Assembly: GCA_005800405.1 (NCBI GenBank)
Contig: SYFN01000044.1
Location: 1 to 6,650, forward strand
Direction: 5' to 3'
DNA from: Burkholderiales bacterium
Lineage (GTDB): Bacteria > Pseudomonadota > Gammaproteobacteria > Burkholderiales > Burkholderiaceae_D
Length of the DNA: 6,650 bases
Below, in pieces: positions 1-6,280 of this stretch. Below the pieces are notes generated by a model. The model did no database searches. It had not been told where the DNA came from and saw only the letters and a program-made list of their open reading frames with translations. The translations under genes were made by a program, and so were the position numbers. Numbering within the stretch: position 1 is the first letter of the stretch; every line of letters begins with the position of its first letter.

Positions 1-1107
1 GAAACCTCGTTCATGTCCGAGCAGGAAATTCGTGATCTGTTCGAAGGCATGATTCGCAAGACCTTCAAGAACACGCTCAATGTCGATCTGCCCGATCCCT
101 TCCCGGTGATGGATTTTGCGACCGCGATGGCGAAATACGGTTCCGACAAACCCGACATGCGCGTCAAGCTCGAATTCACCGAGCTGACCGAGCTGATGAA
201 AGACGTTGATTTCAAAGTCTTCTCGGGTGCTGCGAATATAGAAGGCGGCCGCGTGGTAGGTCTGCGCGTACCCGGCGGCGCGAATGAAAACGGCGGCATG
301 CCGCGCTCCGAAATCGACGCGTACACCCAGTTCGTCGCCATTTATGGCGCCAAAGGTCTTGCGTACATCAAGGTCAACGAAAAAGCCAAAGGCCGTGATG
401 GTCTGCAATCGCCGATCGTTAAAAATATTCACGATGCTGCCTTGACGCAGATCCTCGAGCGTACGGGTGCGCAGGACGGCGATCTGATTTTCTTTGGTGC
501 CGATAAAGCTAAGATCGTTAACGACGCCATTGGTGCGCTGCGCGTGAAGATCGGCCACAGTGATTTCGGTCGCAAGAACGGCTTGTTCGAAGACGCCTGG
601 CGTCCGCTGTGGGTGGTGGACTTCCCGATGTTCGAATTCGACGAAGACGCAAACCGCTGGAATGCGCTGCATCACCCCTTCACTGCCCCCAAGGCAGGGC
701 ACGAGGATTTCATCATTACCGATCCTGGCAAGGCCATCGCGCAGGCGTATGACATGGTCCTGAATGGCTGGGAGCTCGGTGGCGGATCAGTCCGTATTCA
801 CCGCGCGGATGTGCAGAGCAAAGTATTCACCGCCCTCAATATCGGCGAAGAAGAAGCGCGACTCAAATTCGGCTTCCTGGTCGATGCGCTTCAGTATGGC
901 GCGCCTCCGCACGGTGGTTTAGCTTTCGGCCTCGATCGTATCGTCACCATGATGACCGGTGCCGAATCCATTCGCGATGTGATTGCTTTCCCCAAGACCC
1001 AGCGCGCGCAATGCTTGCTGACACAGGCGCCCTCCGAGGTGGATGAGAAGCAGTTGAAAGAATTGCATATTCGTCTGCGTGCTGTGGAGCCTGCTGTCAA
1101 GAGCTGA
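1..1107 (+). CDS. aspS: Aspartyl-tRNA synthetase, C-terminal part (5' end outside window)
   Basis: Class II aminoacyl-tRNA synthetase that charges tRNA-Asp with aspartate in the cytoplasm. The frame is open from base 1, and the first residues, ETSF, are the end of class II motif 2, so the gene begins upstream and the ATG at 13 is internal. The window holds 368 codons. Bacterial AspRS is usually about 590 residues, so the N-terminal OB-fold anticodon-binding domain, motif 1 and most of motif 2 are missing. Visible landmarks are [10 protein letters not shown] (window residues 45-54), the bacterial GAD insertion domain after it, [14 protein letters not shown], and motif 3 [13 protein letters not shown] with its ATP-binding arginine at codon 937-939. 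The reading frame is clean to TGA at 1105. A hairpin follows from 1117. This is the most conserved gene here and shows no sign of decay. Confidence 0.98.
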   Translation, partial: ETSFMSEQEIRDLFEGMIRKTFKNTLNVDLPDPFPVMDFATAMAKYGSDKPDMRVKLEFTELTELMKDVDFKVFSGAANIEGGRVVGLRVPGGANENGGMPRSEIDAYTQFVAIYGAKGLAYIKVNEKAKGRDGLQSPIVKNIHDAALTQILERTGAQDGDLIFFGADKAKIVNDAIGALRVKIGHSDFGRKNGLFEDAWRPLWVVDFPMFEFDEDANRWNALHHPFTAPKAGHEDFIITDPGKAIAQAYDMVLNGWELGGGSVRIHRADVQSKVFTALNIGEEEARLKFGFLVDALQYGAPPHGGLAFGLDRIVTMMTGAESIRDVIAFPKTQRAQCLLTQAPSEVDEKQLKELHIRLRAVEPAVKS

Positions 1108-1116
1108 TGTTTTACA

Positions 1117-1144
1117 CGGCGTCGCGGCACACGCTGCGACGTCG
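1117..1144 (+). terminator. Hairpin just after aspS, possible terminator
   Basis: An 11-bp stem pairs 1117-1127 (CGGCGTCGCGG) with 1134-1144 (CTGCGACGTCG), counting two G-U pairs in RNA, around a 6-base loop. It starts 10 bases after the aspS stop codon. The sequence after it (CTTCCTCGTTATTT) is pyrimidine-rich but has no uninterrupted U tract, so intrinsic termination is plausible rather than clear. A weaker 5-bp stem (GACCG at 1182-1186, CGGTC at 1198-1202) ahead of a T7 run at 1214-1220 is an alternative site. Confidence 0.45.
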
Positions 1145-1227
1145 CTTCCTCGTTATTTCCCAACCTGCGTGTCGCCAGAGCGACCGTCATCCGCCTTCGG
1201 TCATTGACCCATATTTTTTTCCCGTAA

Positions 1228-1455
1228 CCACTGTCATTCGGTAACCCACTGCAGAACTTTCCGGTCGATGTCGGCGGCGAGATGATGATGACGCCACTTC
1301 CCATGGCCTCCGAGAAGTTGAACTGGGAGATGATGACTTTGCTGATCGAGCGCAGCGCGAATCTTAACCGTCAAAATAGGTACGGCGAGCGCATCGGCGA
1401 TAACATTTTTACGCAGGCCACGAAGCATGATCGTTACGATGTGCTGCTACAGTGA
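1228..1455 (+). pseudogene. Ankyrin-repeat-like fragment, probably a gene remnant
   Basis: The frame is open from 1228, after a TAA at 1225, to a TGA at 1453. If an ATG is used, the first is at 1282, giving 57 codons. The translation contains TPLPMASEKLNWEMMTLLIE followed by RSANLNRQNRYGE, which fits the ankyrin repeat pattern (TPL..A....N.E....LL...AN.N..N..G). A second partial repeat, ATKHDRYDVLLQ, ends at the stop. Ankyrin repeats are protein-protein interaction modules that normally occur in tandem, so about one and a half repeats ending abruptly looks like a remnant. There is no clear ribosome binding site before 1282. The same frame reopens directly after the TGA and runs into the next ORF, so the fragment may once have been the N-terminal part of that protein. 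The assignment rests on pattern reading only. Confidence 0.45.
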
Positions 1456-1478
1456 ATCAGCAATGACTGGCCTTTCCC

Positions 1479-1484
1479 GGAGGG
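1479..1484 (+). promoter_or_regulatory. Ribosome binding site for the GTG start at 1495
   Basis: GGAGGG lies 10 bases upstream of GTG at 1495 and is a strong Shine-Dalgarno match. The next upstream in-frame stop is at 1453, and no ATG, GTG or TTG in this frame lies between the two, so this site decides the start of the 269-residue ORF. Confidence 0.6.
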
Positions 1485-1494
1485 TTGGGACCCA

Positions 1495-2304
1495 GTGCCC
1501 ACAAGCGACTCCTCGGATGATTTTTCGGACGACGTGGACGTCGCAGCAATGCGCACCAGCATGATCTGGACCGAGTTTTCCGCTGTATGGCAGCGCAGCT
1601 GGACACGGCGACAGAAGACAATATTATCGATCCTGCGTGGTTACTGCCGGCAAAGCTATCTGAATCATTTTTTGGCGGCCGATGAAGAGACTTCACGTCA
1701 GCCAATCAGTAATTTCGAGATTTCATCTCACCCCTTGTTCTCTTACCTTATCCGCGATGCGCTGACGCCCCATCCGAAAAACTTGACTAAACTGCCCCCT
1801 GCATTAGCCGGTACAGACAGGGTGATGCCTGCTTCGCACTCACAGAAAGTGTCGCTATTCAAGCTGCAAGCAATTCAGCGTGCGTGGCAAAGTAATCAAC
1901 CTTTTCAAAACAAGTATCTTTCACTGGCAACCCTGTCCATTGTCGATAATGTGCTGAAGCGTCAGCCAGAGACCTTGCTGCTTGCGATCGAGGCATATTT
2001 TCTGAAAGAGCTGGCGAAATTTCCCGAAACGTTGAAAAGACTATGCGAAAAATATATCAGGCTTGGCGGGGATTTTGATGCAGCTGGCTTTACCAAAGCG
2101 CTGACCAAGCAGGGCATTTATGCAGTGAATGCGGACCACATGACTGAGCGAGTCAAAAACGTTTGGAAGGACTTGCGTCTTAAGTCGTTGGATTTGCCAC
2201 CGATGGCGGCCATTGGGCGAGTATGTGGTTTGGGCGCGTCGCAGGTAAGGGAACGCTTGTTCAATCAAATAAACAAAGCAGTGCTTGAGGATCCTGAAGA
2301 GTAA
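1495..2304 (+). CDS. Unrecognised 269-residue protein between aspS and nudB
   Basis: I do not recognise this protein. It starts at GTG behind GGAGGG and ends at TAA. The N terminus is acidic (SDSSDDFSDDVD, residues 4-15), followed by a Trp/Arg-rich helical-looking stretch (residues 23-50) containing SILRGYCRQ. A middle section has leucine-rich helices (LATLSIVDNVLKRQPETLLL). The last 30 residues include IGRVCGLGASQVRERLFNQI, which could form a helix-turn-helix, but this is weak. There is no signal peptide or membrane segment, so a soluble cytoplasmic protein is likely. Its codon use is more AT-rich at third positions than that of aspS. It sits where related genomes, as I recall them, have aspS followed directly by nudB, so it may have been acquired. 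An ankyrin-like fragment lies in the same frame upstream, so it could also be the C-terminal part of a broken larger protein. Confidence 0.6.
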   Translation: MPTSDSSDDFSDDVDVAAMRTSMIWTEFSAVWQRSWTRRQKTILSILRGYCRQSYLNHFLAADEETSRQPISNFEISSHPLFSYLIRDALTPHPKNLTKLPPALAGTDRVMPASHSQKVSLFKLQAIQRAWQSNQPFQNKYLSLATLSIVDNVLKRQPETLLLAIEAYFLKELAKFPETLKRLCEKYIRLGGDFDAAGFTKALTKQGIYAVNADHMTERVKNVWKDLRLKSLDLPPMAAIGRVCGLGASQVRERLFNQINKAVLEDPEE

Positions 2305-2328
2305 ATATTGCCGGGGTTTGCGACAGGA

Positions 2329-2451
2329 ATGACCACCTTGCAGCAAGAAGATCAGGACATTCATGCCGATCAAATCTTTGGTCAGTGGCGGCAGATGTGG
2401 GCGGCGCTGGGGGTGGCACTGCCCGAGGTTGTGATGTCGCAGCAGTCGTAG
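2329..2451 (+). CDS. Possible 40-residue small protein
   Basis: ATG at 2329 opens 40 codons ending in TAG at 2449. The product begins MTTLQQEDQDIHADQIFGQW and ends VALPEVVMSQQS. Most third codon positions are G or C (for example the run of codons ending in G from 2386), which looks like real coding use. However, AGGA sits directly against the ATG, too close for a normal ribosome binding site. It is in the same frame as the 269-residue ORF, 24 bases after its TAA, and the codons between are open, so it may be a C-terminal tail cut off by a stop mutation rather than a separate gene. Function unknown. Confidence 0.35.
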   Translation: MTTLQQEDQDIHADQIFGQWRQMWAALGVALPEVVMSQQS

Positions 2452-2462
2452 AGTAAACCGGG

Positions 2463-2468
2463 CATAAT
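2463..2468 (+). promoter_or_regulatory. Possible -10 element upstream of nudB
   Basis: CATAAT (within GCATAAT, 2462-2468) lies 29 bases before the nudB ATG and would give a leader of about 22 bases. No convincing -35 hexamer is found at 16-18 bases upstream. The same GCATAAT heptamer occurs at 5500-5506 before the TetR gene. Confidence 0.3.
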
Positions 2469-2497
2469 GATTTCGGCGTTAAACACGTTGCGATCTT

Positions 2498-2956
2498 ATG
2501 CCCGTCCCCAAAATCCCCGAATCTGTCCTCGTTGTCATTCACACGGCTGATCTGCAGGTGCTGTTGCTCGAGCGTGCAGACAAGCCCGGCTTCTGGCAAT
2601 CTGTCACCGGCTCCAAAGATGCGCTGGATGAGCCGCTGCTGACGACCGCGATACGAGAAGTGCACGAAGAAACCGGTATCCTGATTGCCAGTGAGCATGT
2701 CCCCGTTAAAAATCTTCGTGACTGGCAACTTTCCAACGTCTATGAGATCTATCCGGTCTGGCGCCACCGTTATGCCGAGGGTGTTACGCATAACACCGAG
2801 CATGTGTTTGGCTTGCTGGTGCCATCCGATATCCCCATCCAGTTGGCGGAACGCGAACATCTGCAATACCGCTGGCTGTCTTGGCGCGAGGCGGCAGATC
2901 GGTGTTTTTCGCCTTCCAATGCAGAAGCTATTCTGCAATTATCCCGGCAGGGCTAA
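2498..2956 (+). CDS. nudB: NudB-type Nudix hydrolase (dihydroneopterin triphosphate diphosphatase)
   Basis: Predicted cytoplasmic Nudix pyrophosphohydrolase. Enzymes of this group convert 7,8-dihydroneopterin triphosphate to the monophosphate in folate synthesis and also act on dATP. The 152-residue protein is full length for the family. Substrate-face motifs ESVLVVIHT (8-16) and FWQSVTGSKD (32-41) lead into the Nudix box, which starts at G38 and ends REVHEETGI (53-61); its glutamates bind the catalytic metal. The first spacing is G-x6-E rather than the general G-x5-E, which I believe is normal for the betaproteobacterial subfamily. DWQLSNVYEIYPVWRHRY and NTEHVFGL are also typical. The ATG at 2498 is set by the conserved start of the domain, but it has no recognisable Shine-Dalgarno sequence. 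It appears to lead a nudB-eep-clsB group and is the only undamaged gene of the three. Substrate is inferred from family membership. Confidence 0.9.
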   Translation: MPVPKIPESVLVVIHTADLQVLLLERADKPGFWQSVTGSKDALDEPLLTTAIREVHEETGILIASEHVPVKNLRDWQLSNVYEIYPVWRHRYAEGVTHNTEHVFGLLVPSDIPIQLAEREHLQYRWLSWREAADRCFSPSNAEAILQLSRQG

Positions 2957-3028
2957 GTCTTCGAAGTCGTTGACATCGAGCCCAATATTGCGACCAATAA
3001 TGCGATTCACATCACAACGCCAAGTAGC

Positions 3029-3889
3029 ATGAAACTTCGCATCGCGACCTAGAATATTCACAAAGGCATCAGTACCGTAGGCACGCGACCGCGCGTCCAC
3101 GGCATCAAGCAGGCCATCACGGCCATGGCGCCTGATATCCTGTTTTTGCAGGAAGTACAGGGCCGCCGCGACTTACTCGCTCTTCGACATGCAGGTAAAT
3201 GGCCGGCTCAAGCGCAGCATGAATTTCTGGCAGGAGACACCCATCATGTGGCTTACGGCATGAACGCAATCTACGATCATGGCCATCACGGCAATGCGTT
3301 GCTGTCACGCTTTCCAATTGAATCGGCCTTCAATCATGATGTGTCTGATCATGCCTATGAATCGCGCGGTATTTTGCATTGCGTGTTGCCGATCGCTGAG
3401 GTCAGCATCCATTGCTATGTGGTGCATCTGGGATTATTTGCAGGGAGCCGCTTGCGCCAGACGGCAGCATTGATCGAGGCGGTAAGCTCAACTGCACCTG
3501 CAGACGCTCCTCTTTTGATTGCAGGTGATTTCAATGATTGGACCAATTCACTGAGCAAGACGTTTCGTGATCAGCTTCATGTCAGGGAAGTTTTTGATCA
3601 GAGTTTGTCCGTGCGTGGCTTCGGTACGGATTTACGCCGGTTGTCGGGACGCGGCCCCAAAAAAACACCCGCGCGCACTTTTCCAGCGGCGATGCCGATA
3701 CTTCAACTCGATCGTATTTATGTGCGAGGATTTGAGGTGCACAGTGCGAGAGTTCTTTTTGGCGCCAGCTGGGCACGGCTTTCCGATCATACCCCTTTGG
3801 TGGTAGAGCTAAGTTTGCAGCAATCTGCAACAGCGGTGAGTGCGCAGTGTGCATTCCAGGAAAAACAGCATGCCGGTCGCGAGCTATAG
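3029..3889 (+). pseudogene. Endonuclease/exonuclease/phosphatase (EEP) family gene with in-frame TAG at codon 8
   Basis: EEP-fold metal-dependent phosphodiesterase; substrate unknown. From ATG 3029 the frame reads MKLRIAT, TAG (3050-3052), then NIHKGIS and onward without another stop to TAG at 3887. The family consensus at this point is a TYNIH strand, so the TAG has replaced a tyrosine codon (TAT or TAC) by one base. The rest is intact: LQEV (Glu42, metal ligand), GNALLSRFP, VVHLGL, GDFND (166-170), LDRIYV (Asp228) and SDH (252-254), giving 286 positions, normal for the family. The longest uninterrupted ORF begins at ATG 3125 (254 residues) but would lack the first strand and the catalytic Asn of TYNIH. 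It starts 72 bases after nudB, with only a weak ribosome binding site, and overlaps clsB by 20 bases. Real nonsense mutation, suppressed stop or sequencing error cannot be told apart here. Confidence 0.85.
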
Positions 3890-5035
3890 CCGCAGCAATC
3901 ATTTATTGCTGCTGCACCGCGGTGCCGAGTTTTTTTCTGCACTCATTCATGCGATTGATGCGGCCCAAGACGAGATTTATCTCGAGACCTACATCTTTGC
4001 CATTGACGGCACTGCCAATCAGATCAAACAAGCATTAGTGCGCGCAGCACAGCGTGGTGTAGCGGTACACGTCTTGGTTGACTGGTTAGGCACGGGGCAA
4101 TCGAACGTGACTGCACTGATGGCTGAATTTACGCGTGTCGGTATTGACTTCGTTGCGTTCAATCCCTGGTTTCGGCGGGGTGTCGCACGAACTCACAGAA
4201 AAATAGTTGTCATAGATCGGCACCTCGCTTTTCTTGGTGGCTTGAACATCAATGATGACCTCATTTCCAATGATCAGAGCGGTACGCCTTTGCCGGCCCC
4301 GCGCTGGGATTTTGCCGTCAGCATTATCGGACCGCTGGTGGATGGTGTCCACGCGGAATCATAGCGCAGTGGGAGCGGCAATCCGAGCAGACATTGCGCC
4401 GTCGGCTAGACCATATACGCCAGTGGTATGCATCATGTCTCAGTGTGCCGTGGCAGGTTGCCGAGGCAGCCCTCGTGGTGCGGGACAACCTTCGCAACCG
4501 TGTAGCCATTGAGCGTCAGCTGTTGCAGGCGCTTGGACGCGCACAGCAAAGCGCCGTACTGGTTACGCCTTATTTTGCGCCGGGCCGAAAATTACGCCGC
4601 GCGATGATGCATGCTGCATCACGCGGTGTCGATATCACGTTGCTCATCGGTGTTGGACAGTTCGTCATGCAGGATGCGGTGGCGCAGTCGTTTTATCCGC
4701 GCTTCATTCGAGCGGGTATTCATATCGTCGAATATCGTGCGACCCAGCTCCACGGCAAAGCGGCTGTGGTGGACGATACATGGGCAACGCTGGGATCGAG
4801 TAATTTCGATGATTTGTCATTGGTTGTCAATCATGAGGCTAATATCATTGTCCGCGACGTCCATTTTTCGATGGCGCTGCGAGATATCATCGCGCGTGGT
4901 GTGGCTGAGGGTACGCTCGTTAGTGCCACAGATGTCGCGCAGTTCTCATGGTTGCGACGAATCGGAAATCGTCTAGCATACCTGCTTTATCGCACGGTAC
5001 TGAAAATGATCACGGCAGGTCGATACACGAAGTAA
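3870..5035 (+). pseudogene. clsB: Cardiolipin synthase B-type phospholipase D family gene, split by a frameshift
   Basis: ClsB-type enzymes of the phospholipase D superfamily make cardiolipin at the inner membrane. Both catalytic HKD motifs are present: HRKIVVID (4194-4217) in the first frame and HGKAAVVD (4751-4774) in the second. Frame one runs from ATG 3870 (AGGA at 3857-3860; a GTG at 3840 is an alternative) to a TAG at 4362 after GPLVDGVHAES. Frame two is open across the break and reads IIAQWERQSEQTLRRRLDHI onward to TAA at 5033. Restoring one base near 4358 gives a continuous protein of 388 residues, the usual ClsB length. Other family features are YLETYIFAID, FNPWFRRG, LGGLNINDDL, APRWDFAV, VTPYFAPG and LGSSNFDDLSL. 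No classical slippery heptamer precedes the break, so a one-base deletion or an assembly error is more likely than programmed frameshifting. The second half has no good start of its own (TTG at 4394 is the first candidate). Confidence 0.88.
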
Positions 5036-5063
5036 GTAACAGGTCCCCTCCTTCGAAAATCTC

Positions 5064-5069
5064 TACAAT
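5064..5069 (+). promoter_or_regulatory. Possible -10 element for a leaderless hslR transcript
   Basis: TACAAT ends six bases before the hslR ATG at 5076, so transcription from it would begin at or next to the start codon. There is no Shine-Dalgarno sequence before the ATG, which fits a leaderless mRNA. No good -35 hexamer is visible, and the gene could instead be read through from clsB. Confidence 0.3.
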
Positions 5070-5075
5070 GCCGCT

Positions 5076-5453
5076 ATGGACGAACCTATTCGAATTGATA
5101 AATGGCTGTGGGCGGCGCGCTTCTTCAAGACACGGTCGCTGGCATCGGACGCCGTCGAGCGCGGCCGGGTTCGCTTGAATGGAGATCGGCGCAAACCGGC
5201 TCGCAATATTCGCCCCGGTGACTTGCTCGATATCGACAACGGCAGCACCGAATGGCAAGTCCGGGTCGTTGCCTTGTCCGGACAGCGCGGACCTGCCCCG
5301 GTGGCTCAGGCGCTTTACGAGGAAACCGAAGACAGCCTGCGTCAGCGCGAGCAGCGCGCCGAGCAGCGCAAAATCTTCAGTGAGCCCGGTGAGGCACTAC
5401 GGGGTCGCCCGACCAAGCGTGACCGGCGCATGATCGACCGTTCGCGCACTTAA
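5076..5453 (+). CDS. hslR: Hsp15-like S4-domain RNA-binding protein
   Basis: Small cytoplasmic S4-domain protein of the Hsp15 (HslR) family. In E. coli Hsp15 binds 50S subunits carrying stalled nascent chains and helps recycle them. The 125-residue product opens with IRIDKWLWAARFFKTRSLA, the S4 signature, followed by AVERGRVRLNG and the RPGD turn (to about residue 65). The C-terminal tail is highly charged and rich in Arg, Gln and Glu (RQREQRAEQRK, then RGRPTKRDRR), as in the family, and probably contacts rRNA. Length is normal and the frame is intact. ATG 5076 is the only possible start: the in-frame stop at 5037 is followed by no other start codon. It lies 40 bases after clsB. Role is inferred from the family. 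Confidence 0.9.
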   Translation: MDEPIRIDKWLWAARFFKTRSLASDAVERGRVRLNGDRRKPARNIRPGDLLDIDNGSTEWQVRVVALSGQRGPAPVAQALYEETEDSLRQREQRAEQRKIFSEPGEALRGRPTKRDRRMIDRSRT

Positions 5454-5499
5454 CACCCTGCTCGACCTGAGACAGCAGGCTCTCGGACGGCGTTTCAGT

Positions 5500-5527
5500 G
5501 CATAATAGGACGATCGTTCTATTGTGC
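5500..5527. promoter_or_regulatory. 28-bp palindromic operator upstream of the TetR gene
   Basis: A near-perfect inverted repeat centred between 5513 and 5514, with 12 of 14 base pairs matching. Its core is GACGATCGTT and the arms are GCATAATAG and its complement with one mismatch. It includes the possible -10 sequence CATAAT (5501-5506) and ends 16 bases before the tetR-family ATG. Size, symmetry and position are those of a TetR-family autoregulatory operator, so bound repressor would block RNA polymerase. No good -35 is visible. Confidence 0.75.
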
Positions 5528-5543
5528 CTTCCGGAGTTCTCCC

Positions 5544-6158
5544 ATGACCGAAGTTCTTCATAAACCTCTGCGGAAAGGCGAGCAAACCCGCGCCAGTATT
5601 CTGGAGGTGGCGCTTCACCTTGCCAGCCGCGAGGGACTTGAAGGTTTGACCATTGGCGTACTGGCCGAGCGCATGAGCATGAGCAAATCCGGCGTTTTTG
5701 CGCACTTCGGATCGCGCGAGGATTTGCAGATTAATGTCTTGAAGCTCTATCACCAGCAATTCGAACAAGAAGTTTTTTTTCCCAGCCTGCGTGAGCCAAG
5801 GGGTCTGCCGCGCCTGCAAAGTTTGTTCAGCCGCTGGATAGCGCGCGTCAGTCTCGAAATCGCTTCCGGTTGTATCTATATCAGCGGTGCGGTGGAATAC
5901 GATGACCGTCCCGGTCCGATACGCGAGCATCTGGTCACGATGGTTCGCACCTGGCAGCTGGCGCTGCAACGCGCGGCGCAGCAAGCAGTTGATGAACGCA
6001 ATTTGGTACCTGATACCGATACACAGCAGCTGGTCTTTGAGATGTATGGGCTTGTTCTCGCCCTCCATCATGATGCACGCTTCATTCGTAGTCCCGGCTG
6101 TGTTGATCGCGCGCATGCAGGCTTTGCGCGCCTGATTGACTCGGTCAGGGTCACGTAA
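5544..6158 (+). CDS. TetR/AcrR-family transcriptional regulator
   Basis: Dimeric DNA-binding repressor of the TetR family, 204 residues, normal length. The N-terminal helix-turn-helix domain is clear: TRASILEVALHLASREG (15-31), LTIGVLAERMSMSKSGVFAH (35-54) with the recognition helix, then FGSREDLQINVLKLY. The C-terminal two-thirds is a helical ligand-binding and dimer domain with the segment SGCIYISGAVEYDDRPGPIR. The start is supported by GGAG at 5533-5536, seven bases before ATG. The gene stands behind a palindromic operator and ahead of an acyl-CoA dehydrogenase gene in the same direction, 122 bases apart. The effector may therefore be an acyl-CoA or fatty acid and the target a beta-oxidation-type operon; that is inference from context. 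A run of eight T bases at 5773-5780 lies in the gene, but the frame is maintained. Confidence 0.92.
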   Translation: MTEVLHKPLRKGEQTRASILEVALHLASREGLEGLTIGVLAERMSMSKSGVFAHFGSREDLQINVLKLYHQQFEQEVFFPSLREPRGLPRLQSLFSRWIARVSLEIASGCIYISGAVEYDDRPGPIREHLVTMVRTWQLALQRAAQQAVDERNLVPDTDTQQLVFEMYGLVLALHHDARFIRSPGCVDRAHAGFARLIDSVRVT

Positions 6159-6189
6159 GTAGTGTTTTGCCATACAGATTTGATTCATC

Positions 6190-6199
6190 GACGATCGTT
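6190..6199. promoter_or_regulatory. Second copy of the TetR operator core before the acyl-CoA dehydrogenase gene
   Basis: GACGATCGTT at 6190-6199 is identical to the 10-base core at 5509-5518 in the palindrome before the regulator gene. Flanking symmetry is poor here: only the inner eight bases ACGATCGT are palindromic. It lies 81 bases before the ATG at 6281. This suggests that the same regulator controls both genes, but a 10-base match could be chance. Confidence 0.4.
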
Positions 6200-6216
6200 A
6201 TTTTTGCAAAAAAACG

Positions 6217-6250
6217 GCCTCATCGTCACTGAAAAAAGCTAGCCTCATCG
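6217..6250 (+). repeat. Short direct repeat GCCTCATCG in the gap before the acyl-CoA dehydrogenase gene
   Basis: GCCTCATCG occurs at 6217-6225 and again at 6242-6250, 25 bases apart, and its last six bases, TCATCG, also occur at 6185-6190. The spacing is not an exact multiple of a helical turn. This could be a binding-site pair in the leader region or chance. Confidence 0.2.
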
Positions 6251-6280
6251 CCACCGCGTATTTCATTTCAGGAGATCTTC

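Noticed and set aside
1108..1227. Coding sequence in the first part of the gap after aspS
   Set aside because: Frame 1 is open to 1225, but the translation is arginine-rich and featureless and lacks a start signal. The hairpin at 1117-1144 explains part of it and nothing else is visible.
891..1304. 137-codon minus-strand open frame spanning the aspS 3' end
   Set aside because: It covers aspS motif 3 in antisense and the non-coding gap, with low-complexity basic composition and no domain.
2261..2938. 225-codon open frame on the minus strand opposite nudB
   Set aside because: It overlaps the full Nudix gene, whose motifs are unambiguous, and its own translation looks like no known family.
3050..3052. 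Genome-wide reassignment of TAG to an amino acid
   Set aside because: The eep gene itself ends in TAG at 3887, where reading through would add an unrelated tail overlapping clsB, and other genes show no in-frame TAG. One site does not support a changed code.
3659..3665. Run of seven A bases in the EEP gene as a frameshift site
   Set aside because: The frame continues intact through it with conserved motifs on both sides.
4340..4364. Programmed frameshifting in clsB
   Set aside because: No X XXY YYZ slippery heptamer is present before the TAG at 4362 and no obvious stem follows at the usual distance. A deletion or sequence error is simpler.
5457..5479. Hairpin CCTGCT/AGCAGG after hslR as a terminator
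   Set aside because: Only six base pairs with an 11-base loop and no T run after it.
5397..6188. 263-codon open frame on the minus strand opposite the TetR gene
   Set aside because: It lies antisense to a clear TetR-family gene with its own ribosome binding site and operator. Its translation shows no recognisable domain and it is a by-product of codon bias on the + strand.
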